Shown: positions 1 to 8,964, numbered from the stretch's first letter. The stretch: DNA of 57,876 bases from Streptococcus infantis (GCF_015546995.1 NZ_JADMUH010000011.1:1-57876); one strand, 5' to 3'. Translations and numbers: made by a program. Notes: a model not told the origin generated them from the sequence alone.

Positions 1-284
1 TCTTGGAAGACAAAGCCTAACTTTTCACGACGGAAGCTTGATGCTTCAGAATTTTTAATGGTAGCTGTGTCAGTTCCGTTTAGGAAGACCTGCCCACGCG
101 TTGGCTTGTCAAGCATAGCAAGAATATTGAGTAGGGTCGATTTACCAGAACCAGACTCACCCATGATAGCGACGTAGTCGCCTTTTTCAACGGTAAAGTG
201 AATATCTTTCAGGGCTTCTACTTGGTTGCCTTGAAAGCGAGTTTTATAAATCTTTTGAACGTGTTTTACATCTAGTAGTGTCAT
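1..284 (-). CDS. ABC transporter ATP-binding protein, BceA/LolD-like (partial, runs off the left edge)
   Basis: The first 94 residues of an ATPase subunit are visible on the minus strand. Walker A is GESGSGKST at residues 42-50, and the Q-loop region (LGFVFQ) lies at the cut edge. The start ATG at 284 follows a strong ribosome site (AAGGAGAAG). The sequence style matches MacB/LolD/BceA-type ATPases, which pair with a FtsX-like permease to expel or detoxify cell-wall-active peptides. The permease would lie beyond the left edge and is not seen. The gene follows a 37-residue ORF by 15 nt and a Bce-type two-component system lies just upstream, which supports a peptide-resistance role. The family is well supported; the exact substrate is unknown. 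Confidence 0.85.
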   Translation of the reverse strand, partial: MTLLDVKHVQKIYKTRFQGNQVEALKDIHFTVEKGDYVAIMGESGSGKSTLLNILAMLDKPTRGQVFLNGTDTATIKNSEASSFRREKLGFVFQ

Positions 285-299
285 TTTAACTTCTCCTTC

Positions 300-413
300 T
301 TAATATCCCATTAATTGAAACTGAGCTTGCATCATTTCGATGCCGATTTGAACTCGCTCGATTTCCTTTGGACTCGGCTTACTTGTTTGTTTCTTTTGTA
401 AAATTGTTTTCAT
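300..413 (-). CDS. 37-residue basic peptide, first gene of the ABC operon
   Basis: A short ORF starts at ATG 413 behind a clear AAAGGAGAG ribosome site and ends at TAA 300, 15 nt before the ABC ATPase. The product begins MKTILQKKQTSKPSPKEIER and ends in a more hydrophobic, Met/Gln-rich tail. It has no signal peptide and no obvious membrane segment. The good ribosome site, operon position and clean end indicate a translated gene rather than a chance ORF. I do not recognise a family. It may be a small regulator or accessory of the adjacent transporter, or a leader peptide. No function is assigned. Confidence 0.65.
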   Translation of the reverse strand: MKTILQKKQTSKPSPKEIERVQIGIEMMQAQFQLMGY

Positions 414-496
414 GGTTTCTCTCCTTTTTCTTTATGCTCTAAGTTTACTCCAAAAAAAGAGGACTTGCCATAACATAACCTTACAAAAGAGGCCTT

Positions 497-520
497 TAAT
501 CTTACATTTTTGTAAGATTA
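497..520. promoter_or_regulatory. Inverted-repeat operator of BceR type upstream of the peptide/ABC operon
   Basis: The perfect palindrome TAATCTTACA-TTTT-TGTAAGATTA occupies 497-520. Its core is TTACA-N4-TGTAA, the arrangement known for operators of BceR-family response regulators. It lies about 85 nt upstream of the minus-strand peptide/ABC operon and close to the gene for such a regulator at 1686-2363. A weak minus-strand promoter (TTAAAG, 16 nt, TATGTT) sits directly beside it. Binding is inferred from the motif only. Confidence 0.65.
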
Positions 521-529
521 AACTATTTT

Positions 530-634
530 ATACTCAATGAAAATCAAAGAGCAAACTAGGAAGCTAGCCGCAGGCTGTACTTGAGTACGGCAAGGCGAAG
601 CTGACGTGGTTTGAATTTGATTTTCGAAGAGTAT
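530..634. repeat. BOX element (boxA-boxC form without boxB)
   Basis: This 105-bp repeat begins ATACTCAATGAAAATCAAAG and ends TTTTCGAAGAGTAT. It contains TACGGCAAGGCGAAGCTGACG, close to the classical BOXA1R priming sequence. The same end sequences recur, inverted, at 46409-46560. BOX elements are non-autonomous repeats typical of S. pneumoniae and close relatives. This copy lies between the BceR-type operator and the kinase gene end, and looks like a boxA plus boxC unit without the boxB module seen in the second copy. Confidence 0.9.
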
Positions 635-676
635 TATCTGATTGGAGCCTTTTTTCTCACCATATCAAGGTCTAAA

Positions 677-708
677 GAAGAGCTTGAAAGGTTTCTTCCA
701 AGCTCTTC
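677..708 (-). terminator. Hairpin after the two-component genes
   Basis: The perfect 10-bp stem GAAGAGCTTG/CAAGCTCTTC has a 12-nt loop and lies just past the kinase stop codon. The following T-run on the minus strand is weak (TTTAG), so it may be a poor terminator. Confidence 0.6.
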
Positions 709-718
709 ACAATTCTTT

Positions 719-1693
719 TCATTCAATCAGTAAATTCACTTCAGAGAACTTAATCCTCACAGTTGTTCCTTGCCCAAGTTCGGATTCTATTTGAATCTGA
801 TGTCCTAATTCTTGGCTGATTTTCTGGGTTAGATAAAGCCCAAGTCCAGATGACTGCTGGGTCATTCGACCATTATATCCTGAAAAACCACGTTCAAAGA
901 CTCGCAACCGATCACTGTTTTTTATACCAATCCCAGTATCTTTGATGCAAAGGTCTGAACCTTCCATGTAGATTTCAACCCCACCTTCATTTGTGTACTT
1001 GAGACTATTTGATAGGATTTGTTCAATGACTACCAACAGCCATTTTTTATCCGTCACAATCCTTCTATCCAAGTCATGCAGATCGACACTTAGACCTTTC
1101 TGGATAAAGAAAATGGCATATTTGCGAATGACTTCCTTGACCAGATCTTCTATATTTTCTTTCTTCAACACCAAATCATCATGGAAGCTTTCTAAGCGTA
1201 GATATTGGAGTACGAGATTGGTATAGGAATCAATCTTAAAAATTTCCTGTTCCAACTGTTGCTTCAGTTGACGATCCGCCACCTCGCTCACTAGGAGTTT
1301 ACTGGCCGCAATCGGTGTCTTTATCTGATGAACCCAGAGAGTATAGTAGTCCACTAAATCATTGTAGCGGTTTTCAGCATCTGATTTCTTTTGGTAGAGC
1401 TCAGCTTCGCTTTTTTCTAATTTTTCAGTTAGAAGGACTTCCATTGGTGACTTAGCTTCTCTTTCGCCATAGAGCAATTCCTTACGATAACGTTGCAATT
1501 CCACCCAAAAATCCCATATCAAGAATATAAAGGAAAAAACTGATGATAGAAGGAAAAAATAGTTAAAGTAAGGTCCTTGACTAACAAATAGGACATCAAA
1601 AAGAAAGATGAGACCCGTCAATAACAAAATAAAAGCGAAAAAACGACTACGCGAACGGATATAAGCTAGAAAAAAACTTTTAAGTTCAAGCAT
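719..1693 (-). CDS. Sensor histidine kinase, intramembrane-sensing BceS-like (pneumococcal HK01 type)
   Basis: This 324-residue kinase has two N-terminal membrane helices (about 17-37 and 43-63) with almost no external loop, as in intramembrane-sensing kinases that read the state of an ABC transporter. The H-box is WVHQIKTP with His122. The N-box has Asn229, the G1 box is DTGIGI (252-257) and the G2 box is GLGLYL (283-288). The start overlaps the end of the response regulator gene by 8 nt, so the two are translationally coupled. It strongly resembles HK01 of the pneumococcal TCS01 system, which is linked to antimicrobial-peptide resistance. The adjacent ABC operon and its operator fit that role. 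Confidence 0.9.
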   Translation of the reverse strand: MLELKSFFLAYIRSRSRFFAFILLLTGLIFLFDVLFVSQGPYFNYFFLLSSVFSFIFLIWDFWVELQRYRKELLYGEREAKSPMEVLLTEKLEKSEAELYQKKSDAENRYNDLVDYYTLWVHQIKTPIAASKLLVSEVADRQLKQQLEQEIFKIDSYTNLVLQYLRLESFHDDLVLKKENIEDLVKEVIRKYAIFFIQKGLSVDLHDLDRRIVTDKKWLLVVIEQILSNSLKYTNEGGVEIYMEGSDLCIKDTGIGIKNSDRLRVFERGFSGYNGRMTQQSSGLGLYLTQKISQELGHQIQIESELGQGTTVRIKFSEVNLLIE

Positions 1694-2363
1694 GTTTCAA
1701 TCCATACCCTATCCCTTTCTTGGTTTCAATAAAACCAATCAAACCTTCTTCCTCCAGTTTCTTGCGCAAACGAGCGACATTAACAGATAAGGTATTGTCA
1801 TCGATAAAAAAGTCACTGTTCCAGAGTTCCCGCATCAAATCATCACGCGCTACGATATTTCCTGCATGCTCAAATAAAACTCGCAAAATCTGAAATTCAT
1901 TCTTGGTTAGGCTGATAGCTTTGCCATTGACATGCACATCCATAGACTTGGTATTGAGAATAACTCCAGCATACTCTAGGAGACTTTCATCCCTTCCAAA
2001 TTCATAAGAGCGGCGCAATAATCCTTGTACCTTAGCTAAAAGGACCTGCTGGTCAAAAGGCTTGGTCACAAAATCGTCAGCTCCCATATTAATAGCCATC
2101 ACGATGTCCATAGCCTGGTCTCTTGAAGACAGAAACATAATAGGAACTTTGGAAATCTTGCGAATTTCCTGACACCAATGATAACCATTAAAGAGAGGCA
2201 ATCCAATATCCATCAGGACCAGATGAGGCTCAGACTGAACAAATAACGTCAGAACTTCCATAAAGTCTTCAACCATGACTACTTCAAAACCCCATTCGGA
2301 GAGCATTTTCCCAACTTGCTGACGGATTACTGGATCATCTTCTACTAGTAAAATCTTATGCAT
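1686..2363 (-). CDS. Response regulator, OmpR/PhoB family (BceR-like, RR01 type)
   Basis: The 225-residue protein has a receiver domain (phospho-acceptor Asp52 in LMDIG, acidic pair D9/D10, Lys101 in TKPFD) and a C-terminal winged-helix domain (about 128-222). It is the partner of the kinase that follows it with an 8-nt overlap. Phosphorylated dimers of this subclass bind TNACA-N4-TGTAA repeats, and one such repeat lies at 497-520 upstream of the peptide/ABC operon. The start is supported by the ribosome site (AAAGGAGGAG) just before ATG 2363. Confidence 0.92.
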   Translation of the reverse strand: MHKILLVEDDPVIRQQVGKMLSEWGFEVVMVEDFMEVLTLFVQSEPHLVLMDIGLPLFNGYHWCQEIRKISKVPIMFLSSRDQAMDIVMAINMGADDFVTKPFDQQVLLAKVQGLLRRSYEFGRDESLLEYAGVILNTKSMDVHVNGKAISLTKNEFQILRVLFEHAGNIVARDDLMRELWNSDFFIDDNTLSVNVARLRKKLEEEGLIGFIETKKGIGYGLKHA

Positions 2364-2427
2364 CTGCTCCTCCTTTTTTTATATTATAGCAAAATTCTTC
2401 TGACTACTAGCGAAATTGATGCAAATC

Positions 2428-2436
2428 TGATATGAT
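2428..2436 (+). promoter_or_regulatory. Extended -10 promoter for the Mbeg1-like gene
   Basis: TGA-TATGAT is an extended -10 element. It contains the ATG at 2432, so transcription should begin near 2443. That makes ATG 2459, preceded by AAAGGA, the real start of the next gene. Confidence 0.6.
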
Positions 2437-2458
2437 AAAAGTTAAGAAAGGAATTCCC

Positions 2459-3535
2459 ATGGCCAATATTTTTGACTATCTAACTGATGTTCAATACGAT
2501 TCTTTTTATGATCTTCCCTTAAATGAACTGGATGTACTTGCTTTGACAGAGCTGACTTATCTTCCTTTTGATGACTTATTGGACCAGCCTGTCAATCGTT
2601 TAAGCGATGTCGCAACACGTGTCCCTCGAGAAAGCACCATGTTGACCAATAAAGAACGTCTGCAACTTTTAGACCAGCTTGCCCACCACAAACGTTTTAA
2701 AAATTGCAAGCTATCAAACTTTATTAACGAGATTGATACTGAGCAACAGAAACAGTTCGCTGCTATGACCTATCGTCTGAACCTAGATACTTATCTGATT
2801 ATCTTTCGTGGCACAGACGACAGTATTATTGGTTGGAAGGAAGATTTCCATATGACCTATATGAAGGAAATCCCTGCCCAAAAGCATGCTCTTGAATACT
2901 TGGAAGATTTCTTTAAACAATATCCAAAACAAAAAGTACTTCTTGCTGGGCATTCTAAAGGTGGGAATCTAGCCGTCTTTGCTGCTAGTCAAATCCAGCC
3001 TGAATTGCAGGAAAAGATATCAGCAGTTTATACCTACGATGCTCCTGGTTTGCAGGCTCATCTGACAGAAACGACTGGTTATCAAGATGTTATCCCTAAA
3101 TTTCACCGTTATGTCCCACAAGGTTCTGTCATCGGCATGATGCTAGAAGTTCCTGATACTCCTACCGTTGTCAAATCTACGGCTCTCGGTGGAATCGCTC
3201 AACACAATACTTTCAGCTGGCTAACTGATGGACACCACTTTGTCCAACTAGAGGAAATTAGTAGCGAAAGTCTGCAAATCAAAGACGCTCTTAAAGAATG
3301 GGTGGACAGTGTTCCCGATGAAGAACTAGAGCTCTACTTTGATCTCTTTTTCGGAACCATCCTAGAATCTGGAATCACTTCCATCAACGATTTATCTTCT
3401 AGAAATGCTATCGACCATGTTCGACAACTTGTTTCTCAAGCCCAGACACTGGAGCTCGAGCAAGTTGAAATCTTAAAAAATCTGACACAACTCCTACTGG
3501 ATGCACGCTTCCAAGCCTGGAAAAATCATTTTTAA
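2459..3535 (+). CDS. Mbeg1-like (DUF2974) alpha/beta-hydrolase family protein
   Basis: The 358-residue protein belongs to the DUF2974/Mbeg1-like group of lipase-like alpha/beta hydrolases. The nucleophile elbow GHSKGG places Ser166 as the probable catalytic serine. Asp in YTYDAPG and a later His (DGHHF) could complete a triad. There is no signal peptide, so it should be cytoplasmic. An in-frame ATG at 2432 was rejected because it lies inside the -10 box, and the ribosome site AAAGGA fits 2459. The gene stands alone, divergent from the response regulator and ending in a strong terminator. The substrate is unknown. Confidence 0.8.
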   Translation: MANIFDYLTDVQYDSFYDLPLNELDVLALTELTYLPFDDLLDQPVNRLSDVATRVPRESTMLTNKERLQLLDQLAHHKRFKNCKLSNFINEIDTEQQKQFAAMTYRLNLDTYLIIFRGTDDSIIGWKEDFHMTYMKEIPAQKHALEYLEDFFKQYPKQKVLLAGHSKGGNLAVFAASQIQPELQEKISAVYTYDAPGLQAHLTETTGYQDVIPKFHRYVPQGSVIGMMLEVPDTPTVVKSTALGGIAQHNTFSWLTDGHHFVQLEEISSESLQIKDALKEWVDSVPDEELELYFDLFFGTILESGITSINDLSSRNAIDHVRQLVSQAQTLELEQVEILKNLTQLLLDARFQAWKNHF

Positions 3536-3543
3536 AAAGTTAA

Positions 3544-3573
3544 AAGTCCCTTCCTTTATGGAGGGACTTTCTT
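3544..3573 (+). terminator. Rho-independent terminator after the Mbeg1-like gene
   Basis: A stem AGTCCCTTCC/GGAGGGACT with a short loop is followed by TTTCTT on the plus strand. Confidence 0.85.
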
Positions 3574-3639
3574 GTTGATTCCTTATTTTATTCTTCTGTG
3601 TTATACTAGAAACTGTAAATCTTTGAAAGAGGAAATCCT

Positions 3640-4269
3640 ATGAAAATCCATAAAACTGTGAATCCTGTTGCCTATGAAAATACTTATTATATTGAAGGAG
3701 ACCAACACCTGATTATAGTCGATCCTGGTAGCCATTGGGAGGCTATTCGCAAGACTATCGAAACCATCAACAAACCGGTCTGTGCCATTCTTCTGACCCA
3801 CACTCACTACGACCATATTATGAGTCTTGACTTGGTCAGAGATACTTATGGAAATCCTCCAGTCTATGTGGCAGAAAGTGAAGCTTCTTGGCTCTATACT
3901 CCTGTTGACAACCTTTCAGGTCTCCCTCGACACGATGATATGGCGGATGTCATCTGCAAACCAGCTGAACACACTTATGTCTTTCATGAAGAATACCAGA
4001 TTGAAGAATTCCGCTTTACAGTCTTACCAACGCCAGGCCACTCTATCGGTGGAGTTTCATTGGTTTTCCCAGATGGACACTTGGTCTTAACGGGAGATGC
4101 CCTTTTTCGAGAAACCATTGGTCGAACAGATTTGCCAACTGGTAGTATGGAACAACTCCTTCATAGTGTCGAAACCCAGCTCTTCACCCTTCCAAACTAC
4201 GATGTCTATCCAGGACATGGTCCGGCTACGACTATCGCGCACGAAAAAACCTTCAATCCATTTTTCTAA
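3640..4269 (+). CDS. Metallo-beta-lactamase-fold hydrolase (glyoxalase II-like)
   Basis: The 209-residue protein carries the metal-binding motif HTHYDH (His54, His56, Asp58, His59). Further ligands come from TPGHS and GDALF, and a C-terminal PGHGP follows. This is the glyoxalase II / YcbL-like subgroup of binuclear metal hydrolases, usually acting on thioesters such as lactoylglutathione-type conjugates; the true substrate is not known here. It starts at ATG 3640 behind GAAAGAGG and faces pepO across a shared terminator. Confidence 0.85.
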   Translation: MKIHKTVNPVAYENTYYIEGDQHLIIVDPGSHWEAIRKTIETINKPVCAILLTHTHYDHIMSLDLVRDTYGNPPVYVAESEASWLYTPVDNLSGLPRHDDMADVICKPAEHTYVFHEEYQIEEFRFTVLPTPGHSIGGVSLVFPDGHLVLTGDALFRETIGRTDLPTGSMEQLLHSVETQLFTLPNYDVYPGHGPATTIAHEKTFNPFF

Positions 4270-4272
4270 AAC

Positions 4273-4306
4273 ATAAAAACCAAGGACAATCATCCTTGGT
4301 TTTTGT
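4273..4306. terminator. Bidirectional terminator between the hydrolase gene and pepO
   Basis: The stem AAAAACCAAGGA/TCCTTGGTTTTT has T-rich flanks on both strands and separates two convergent genes. Confidence 0.9.
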
Positions 4307-4307
4307 A

Positions 4308-6200
4308 TTACCAAATAATCACACGATCTTCTGGTGCACGCCACATACCGTCGCCTTCTTTGACATCATAGGTTGTAAAGAAGTCATCAAAGTTTGGTAC
4401 TTGGACGTTGACACGGAGTTTAGCTGGCGCGTGTACGTCGACACTAGCCATGAGTTTCATCAATTCTGGACGGCCTTTCATACGCCAGATACGTGCAAAA
4501 TTGTTGAAGAATTCTTCAGCTGAGAAGTCTGGTTCTCTCTTAGCAGCTTCAAGGGCAGCAGCGATACCTCCAAGGTCGGCAACGTTTTCAGATACAGTTA
4601 GTTTCCCATTAATAGTTGCTCCGTAAGATTCTTGGCCATCAAACTGGTCGATAACCTTCTGCGTTTTCTCTTTAAAGGCAGCATAGTCGCTCTCAGTCCA
4701 CCAGTCCTTGAGGCTACCATTTTCATCAAAGGAAGCTCCATTGGTATCAAAAGCGTGAGAAATTTCGTGAGCAATAACCGCTCCGATACCACCATAGTTG
4801 GCAGAAGATGACTGATGCAAGTCATAAAATGGTGCCTGTAAGATAGCAGCTGGGAAGACAATCAAGTTCTTTTGTGGATTGTAGTAAGCATTAACCATGT
4901 GAGCAGGCATACCCCACTCCTTGTAGTCAACTGGCTGGTTCCACTTGCTCCAACTGTGCTTGATTTCCACACGCGCAAAGGCTAGAGCATTCTCAAAAAG
5001 ACTAGCAGATTCATCCACTACCTTGTCCTTATAGCGAGCTGGCAGTTCTTCTGGATAACCAATATAAGGCTTGATGACATTGAGTTTGACGATGGCTTTT
5101 TCGCGAGTTTCAGGTGTCAGCCAATCATTCTTAGCCAAGCGTTCCTTATAAACATCAATCATGGTTGCCACTTTTTTCTCTACGTCTGCCTTGGCTTCTG
5201 GAGAGAATTTCTCATGAGCATACCAAAGGCCGAGCGCTTGTTTGAATGGTCCTTGAGCTAGGTGATAAGCAGCCTTGCGTTTGTCTTGAGCCTCTGGAAC
5301 ACCTGAAAGAGCTCGTCCGTAGGCACCTGACAAGATACGAATCTCATCTGTTAGAAAACTCGTTGAAAGATTGACCACACTCAAAATCAAGCTTGCCTTG
5401 AGTAAAGGCCAAGCTTCCTCACTATAAAATTGCTCTGCTGCTTGCCAGAAACGTTCTTCATCTACGATCACCTTATCTGGAGTTTGTCCAATCACAGCTT
5501 GGAAGAAGTCATCGAGAGGTAGGACAGGTGCAAACTTTTTGAAATCTTCATAAGAATAAGGATGGTAAAGTTTGGCATATTCTGAACTCTCCTCGTTTGA
5601 AAGGACGACAGCTGCGATGCGACGGTCCAATTCCAATCGTTTCTCTAGCAAGTCTTCGATTTCTTCATCTGAGAAGTTATAGGCTTTGAGGAGATTTGAA
5701 GTACTTTCTTTCCAAAGGTTCAATAATTCCTCACGCTGAGGATGGTCTTCCGCATAGTAGGTTGTATCAGGCAAGATAGTTCCTGGAGCACTAGCCCAGA
5801 GAACATTGGTTCTAGCATCCATAAAGTCTGGTGATACTCCAAATGGAAGGAAGTTTGGTTTGCCAGCTAATTCAAATGCTGCTAGTTTACCTGCGAAATC
5901 CGCAAAACTTTCTAAATTCTGGTATTCCTTCAATAAAGGAAGGACTGGCTCAATTCCATCTTCTTCTCGCTTATCGAAATCTCTCACCATGCTGTGGTAC
6001 TTGACAAAGTTTGCTAAGATGGCATCTTCTGGCACATCTTCTCCTGCCAACCACTTGTCCGTCGTCGTTAGCATCAACTCTTCAATTTCTTCGTCAAGGT
6101 CGATAAAACCACCTGTTCTCGACTTATCTGCTGGAATAACAGCAGTCTTTTCCCACTCACCATTTATGGCATCATAAAAATCATCTTGATAACGTGTCAT
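4308..6200 (-). CDS. pepO: PepO, M13-family zinc endopeptidase
   Basis: The 630-residue protein is a neprilysin-like oligopeptidase. The zinc site is HEISH (478-482), followed by the third-ligand motif ENVAD (Glu539). The substrate-binding NAYY (437-440) is also present. There is no signal peptide; in S. pneumoniae the homologue is found in the cytoplasm and at the surface, where it binds plasminogen and complement factors. Start ATG 6200 begins MTRYQDDFYD. The gene lies divergent from psaBCA, the same arrangement as in the pneumococcus. Confidence 0.95.
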   Translation of the reverse strand: MTRYQDDFYDAINGEWEKTAVIPADKSRTGGFIDLDEEIEELMLTTTDKWLAGEDVPEDAILANFVKYHSMVRDFDKREEDGIEPVLPLLKEYQNLESFADFAGKLAAFELAGKPNFLPFGVSPDFMDARTNVLWASAPGTILPDTTYYAEDHPQREELLNLWKESTSNLLKAYNFSDEEIEDLLEKRLELDRRIAAVVLSNEESSEYAKLYHPYSYEDFKKFAPVLPLDDFFQAVIGQTPDKVIVDEERFWQAAEQFYSEEAWPLLKASLILSVVNLSTSFLTDEIRILSGAYGRALSGVPEAQDKRKAAYHLAQGPFKQALGLWYAHEKFSPEAKADVEKKVATMIDVYKERLAKNDWLTPETREKAIVKLNVIKPYIGYPEELPARYKDKVVDESASLFENALAFARVEIKHSWSKWNQPVDYKEWGMPAHMVNAYYNPQKNLIVFPAAILQAPFYDLHQSSSANYGGIGAVIAHEISHAFDTNGASFDENGSLKDWWTESDYAAFKEKTQKVIDQFDGQESYGATINGKLTVSENVADLGGIAAALEAAKREPDFSAEEFFNNFARIWRMKGRPELMKLMASVDVHAPAKLRVNVQVPNFDDFFTTYDVKEGDGMWRAPEDRVIIW

Positions 6201-6317
6201 CTTGTTCTCGCTTTCCTAATTTCACTTATTCTTAGCTTAGCAAAAATCCCTGGGGAATGCAATTAAAAATGAACTTTCCTTTTCCATCATTTTTCAGTTA
6301 TTATTTTAATTTTTTCA

Positions 6318-6355
6318 AAAATTAACTTGACTTAATTTTTTTTTTAATGTATATT
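6318..6355 (+). promoter_or_regulatory. psaB promoter with PsaR-type manganese operator
   Basis: The palindrome AAAATTAA-CTTGAC-TTAATTTT (6318-6339) overlaps the -35 TTGACT (6327-6332). A 17-nt spacer leads to -10 TATATT (6350-6355). AT-rich palindromes of this type are bound by DtxR-family manganese repressors (PsaR/ScaR/MntR), and the psaR gene lies 3 kb downstream. The operator over the -35 box fits simple repression when Mn is plentiful. Confidence 0.85.
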
Positions 6356-6379
6356 AAGAGACAGGAGGAATACAAGTTT

Positions 6380-7102
6380 ATGATACGTATAGAAAACCTC
6401 AGTGTCTCCTACAAAGAAACATCGGCACTTAAGGATATTTCACTAGTGCTTCAAGGACCAACAATTACCGGTATCATTGGTCCAAACGGTGCTGGAAAAT
6501 CAACATTATTAAAAGGGATGCTGGGAATTATCCCACATCAAGGTCAGGCATTTCTCGATGATAAGGAAGTTAAAAAATCCTTACACCGAATTGCCTATGT
6601 CGAACAAAAAATCAATATCGACTACAACTTTCCCATCAAGGTCAAGGAATGCGTCTCGCTAGGACTATTTCCCTCTATCCCACTCTTTCGCAGTTTAAAC
6701 GCTAAACATTGGAAGAAAGTGCAAGAAGCCCTTGAAATTGTTGGACTCTCAGACTATGCAGAACGGCAAATCAGTCAACTGTCTGGAGGTCAATTCCAGC
6801 GGGTTTTGATTGCCAGATGTTTGGTGCAGGAAGCCGATTATATACTCTTAGATGAACCCTTTGTTGGGATTGATTCTGTCAGTGAGGAAATCATCATGAA
6901 TACGCTGAGAGATTTGAAAAAAGCTGGGAAGACGGTTCTCATCGTCCACCACGACCTCAGCAAGGTTCCTCACTACTTCGATCAAGTCTTGCTTGTCAAT
7001 CGAGAAGTGATTGCCTTTGGTCCAACCAAAGAAACCTTTACTGAAGCCAATCTCAAAGAAGCTTACGGTAATCGACTCTTTTTCAATGGAGGTGACCTAT
7101 GA
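6380..7102 (+). CDS. psaB: PsaB, manganese ABC transporter ATPase
   Basis: The 240-residue ATPase of the PsaABC Mn(II) importer has Walker [10 protein letters not shown], signature LSGGQ and Walker B ILLDEP. The reading frame is open from 6347, but that ATG overlaps the promoter. The ribosome site AGGAGG is placed for ATG 6380, giving the usual PsaB length. The stop overlaps the psaC start by 4 nt (ATGA), so the two are translationally coupled. Expression should be repressed by PsaR with Mn through the operator at 6318-6339. Confidence 0.95.
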   Translation: MIRIENLSVSYKETSALKDISLVLQGPTITGIIGPNGAGKSTLLKGMLGIIPHQGQAFLDDKEVKKSLHRIAYVEQKINIDYNFPIKVKECVSLGLFPSIPLFRSLNAKHWKKVQEALEIVGLSDYAERQISQLSGGQFQRVLIARCLVQEADYILLDEPFVGIDSVSEEIIMNTLRDLKKAGKTVLIVHHDLSKVPHYFDQVLLVNREVIAFGPTKETFTEANLKEAYGNRLFFNGGDL

Positions 7103-7947
7103 TTGCAGAATTTATAAATGGATTGCAGAATTTCCACTTCCTACAAAATGCCTTGATAACAGCTATTGTCGTCGGGGTCGTAGCTGGAGCTGTGGGATGT
7201 TTCATCATCCTACGCGGGATGTCACTCATGGGAGATGCCATTTCACATGCTGTCTTACCAGGTGTAGCCCTCTCCTTCATCTTGGGCGTTGACTTCTTTA
7301 TCGGAGCCATTGTCTTTGGATTGCTAGCTGCCATCATCATTACCTACATCAAGGGAAACTCGATTATCAAAAGCGATACCGCCATCGGCATTACCTTTTC
7401 TTCTTTCTTAGCCCTCGGTATCATCTTGATTAGTGTCGCTAAAAGTTCAACTGACCTTTTCCATATCCTTTTTGGTAATATCCTGGCCGTCCAAGATACG
7501 GATATGTTTATTACTATGGGTGTTGGGGCAGTCATTCTCTTGTTAATCTGGATTTTCTTCAAACAACTCTTGATAACTTCCTTTGATGAACTCTTGGCTA
7601 AAGCCATGGGAATGCCTGTCAATTTCTATCACTACCTTCTCATGGTACTCCTGACTCTCGTGTCTGTGACAGCCATGCAAAGTGTCGGAACTATCCTGAT
7701 TGTAGCCATGCTGATTACCCCAGCTGCAACTGCTTATCTTTATGCTAATAGCCTGAAAAGTATGATTTTTCTTTCCTCAACCTTTGGAGCTACTGCTTCA
7801 GTTTTGGGACTCTTTATTGGCTATAGTTTAAACTTAGCAGCTGGTTCTAGCATCGTGCTCACAGCTGCTAGCTTCTTCTTAATCAGTTTCTTTATCTCTC
7901 CTAAACAACGATATTTGAAACTGAAAAATAAACATTTGTTAAAATAA
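7099..7947 (+). CDS. psaC: PsaC, manganese ABC transporter permease
   Basis: The 282-residue integral membrane protein of the ABC-3 (zinc/manganese/iron chelate) permease family has about eight hydrophobic segments. The conserved region around [16 protein letters not shown] near residues 39-54 is visible. It forms the membrane channel of PsaABC. The start lies in the ATGA overlap with psaB and follows GGAGG. It is separated from psaA by only 31 nt. Confidence 0.95.
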   Translation: MIAEFINGLQNFHFLQNALITAIVVGVVAGAVGCFIILRGMSLMGDAISHAVLPGVALSFILGVDFFIGAIVFGLLAAIIITYIKGNSIIKSDTAIGITFSSFLALGIILISVAKSSTDLFHILFGNILAVQDTDMFITMGVGAVILLLIWIFFKQLLITSFDELLAKAMGMPVNFYHYLLMVLLTLVSVTAMQSVGTILIVAMLITPAATAYLYANSLKSMIFLSSTFGATASVLGLFIGYSLNLAAGSSIVLTAASFFLISFFISPKQRYLKLKNKHLLK

Positions 7948-7978
7948 GGGGAAAGACCCCAATAAATTGGAGGATCTA

Positions 7979-8911
7979 ATGAAAAAATTAGGTACATTAT
8001 TCGTTCTCTTTCTTTCTGTAATTGCTCTTGTAGCATGCTCTACTGGAAAAAAAGACACGGCCACAAGTGACCAAAAATTAAAGGTCGTAGCTACAAACTC
8101 AATTATCGCTGATATTACTAAAAATATCGCAGGAGACAAGATTGATCTTCATAGTATCGTGCCTGTTGGACAAGATCCACACGAGTACGAGCCTCTTCCT
8201 GAAGACGTCAAAAAAACGTCACAGGCCGACTTAATCTTTTACAACGGTATCAACCTTGAAACAGGTGGAAATGCCTGGTTTACAAAATTAGTTGAGAATG
8301 CCAAGAAAACTGAAAACAAGGACTACTTTGCTGTCAGTGAAGGCGTTGATATCATCTACTTAGAAGGCCAAAATGAAAAAGGGAAAGAAGACCCACATGC
8401 TTGGCTCAACCTAGAAAACGGGATTATTTATGCGCAAAACATTGCTAAGCAACTCATCGCTAAAGACCCTAACAACAAGGAATTCTACGAAAAAAATCTC
8501 AAAGAATACACTGAAAAACTAGACAAGCTTGACAAGGAAGCCAAAGAGAAATTTAACGCTATTGATGCGGACAAGAAACTCATCGTAACCAGCGAGGGAT
8601 GCTTCAAATACTTCTCAAAAGCTTACGGTGTCCCAAGTGCCTACATCTGGGAAATCAACACTGAAGAAGAGGGAACACCTGACCAAATCAAGACTTTGGT
8701 TGAAAAACTTCGCCAAACAAAAGTTCCATCACTATTTGTTGAGTCCAGTGTCGATGATCGTCCAATGAAGACTGTTTCTAAAGACACAAATATTCCAATT
8801 TACGCACAAATCTTTACTGACTCAATTGCTGAAGAAGGTAAAGAAGGTGACAGCTACTACAACATGATGAAATACAACCTCGACAAGATTGCTGAAGGTT
8901 TGTCAAAATAA
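7979..8911 (+). CDS. psaA: PsaA, manganese-binding lipoprotein (LraI adhesin)
   Basis: The 310-residue cluster A-I binding protein captures Mn(II) outside the cell and delivers it to PsaBC. The lipobox LVAC places lipidated Cys20. By alignment to PsaA the metal ligands are His68, His140, Glu206 and Asp281, all present. ATG 7979 was chosen over an upstream TTG in frame because GGAGG lies between them. Cys208, two residues after the Glu ligand, is where my memory of pneumococcal PsaA has Ala; oral homologues such as ScaA/FimA have Cys. The protein is one residue longer than pneumococcal PsaA. A terminator follows the gene. Confidence 0.96.
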   Translation: MKKLGTLFVLFLSVIALVACSTGKKDTATSDQKLKVVATNSIIADITKNIAGDKIDLHSIVPVGQDPHEYEPLPEDVKKTSQADLIFYNGINLETGGNAWFTKLVENAKKTENKDYFAVSEGVDIIYLEGQNEKGKEDPHAWLNLENGIIYAQNIAKQLIAKDPNNKEFYEKNLKEYTEKLDKLDKEAKEKFNAIDADKKLIVTSEGCFKYFSKAYGVPSAYIWEINTEEEGTPDQIKTLVEKLRQTKVPSLFVESSVDDRPMKTVSKDTNIPIYAQIFTDSIAEEGKEGDSYYNMMKYNLDKIAEGLSK

Positions 8912-8918
8912 TCCATTA

Positions 8919-8952
8919 AAAAACGTCAGTCACTTTGAATTGGCGTTTTTTT
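8919..8952 (+). terminator. Terminator after psaA
   Basis: The stem AAAAAACGTCA/TTGGCGTTTTTT (one G-T pair) with a T-run separates psaBCA from tpx. Confidence 0.85.
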
Positions 8953-8964
8953 ACGGTCAAATCA

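Noticed and set aside
2432..2458. Upstream ATG of the Mbeg1-like gene
   Set aside because: It lies within an extended -10 promoter; ATG 2459 has the ribosome site.
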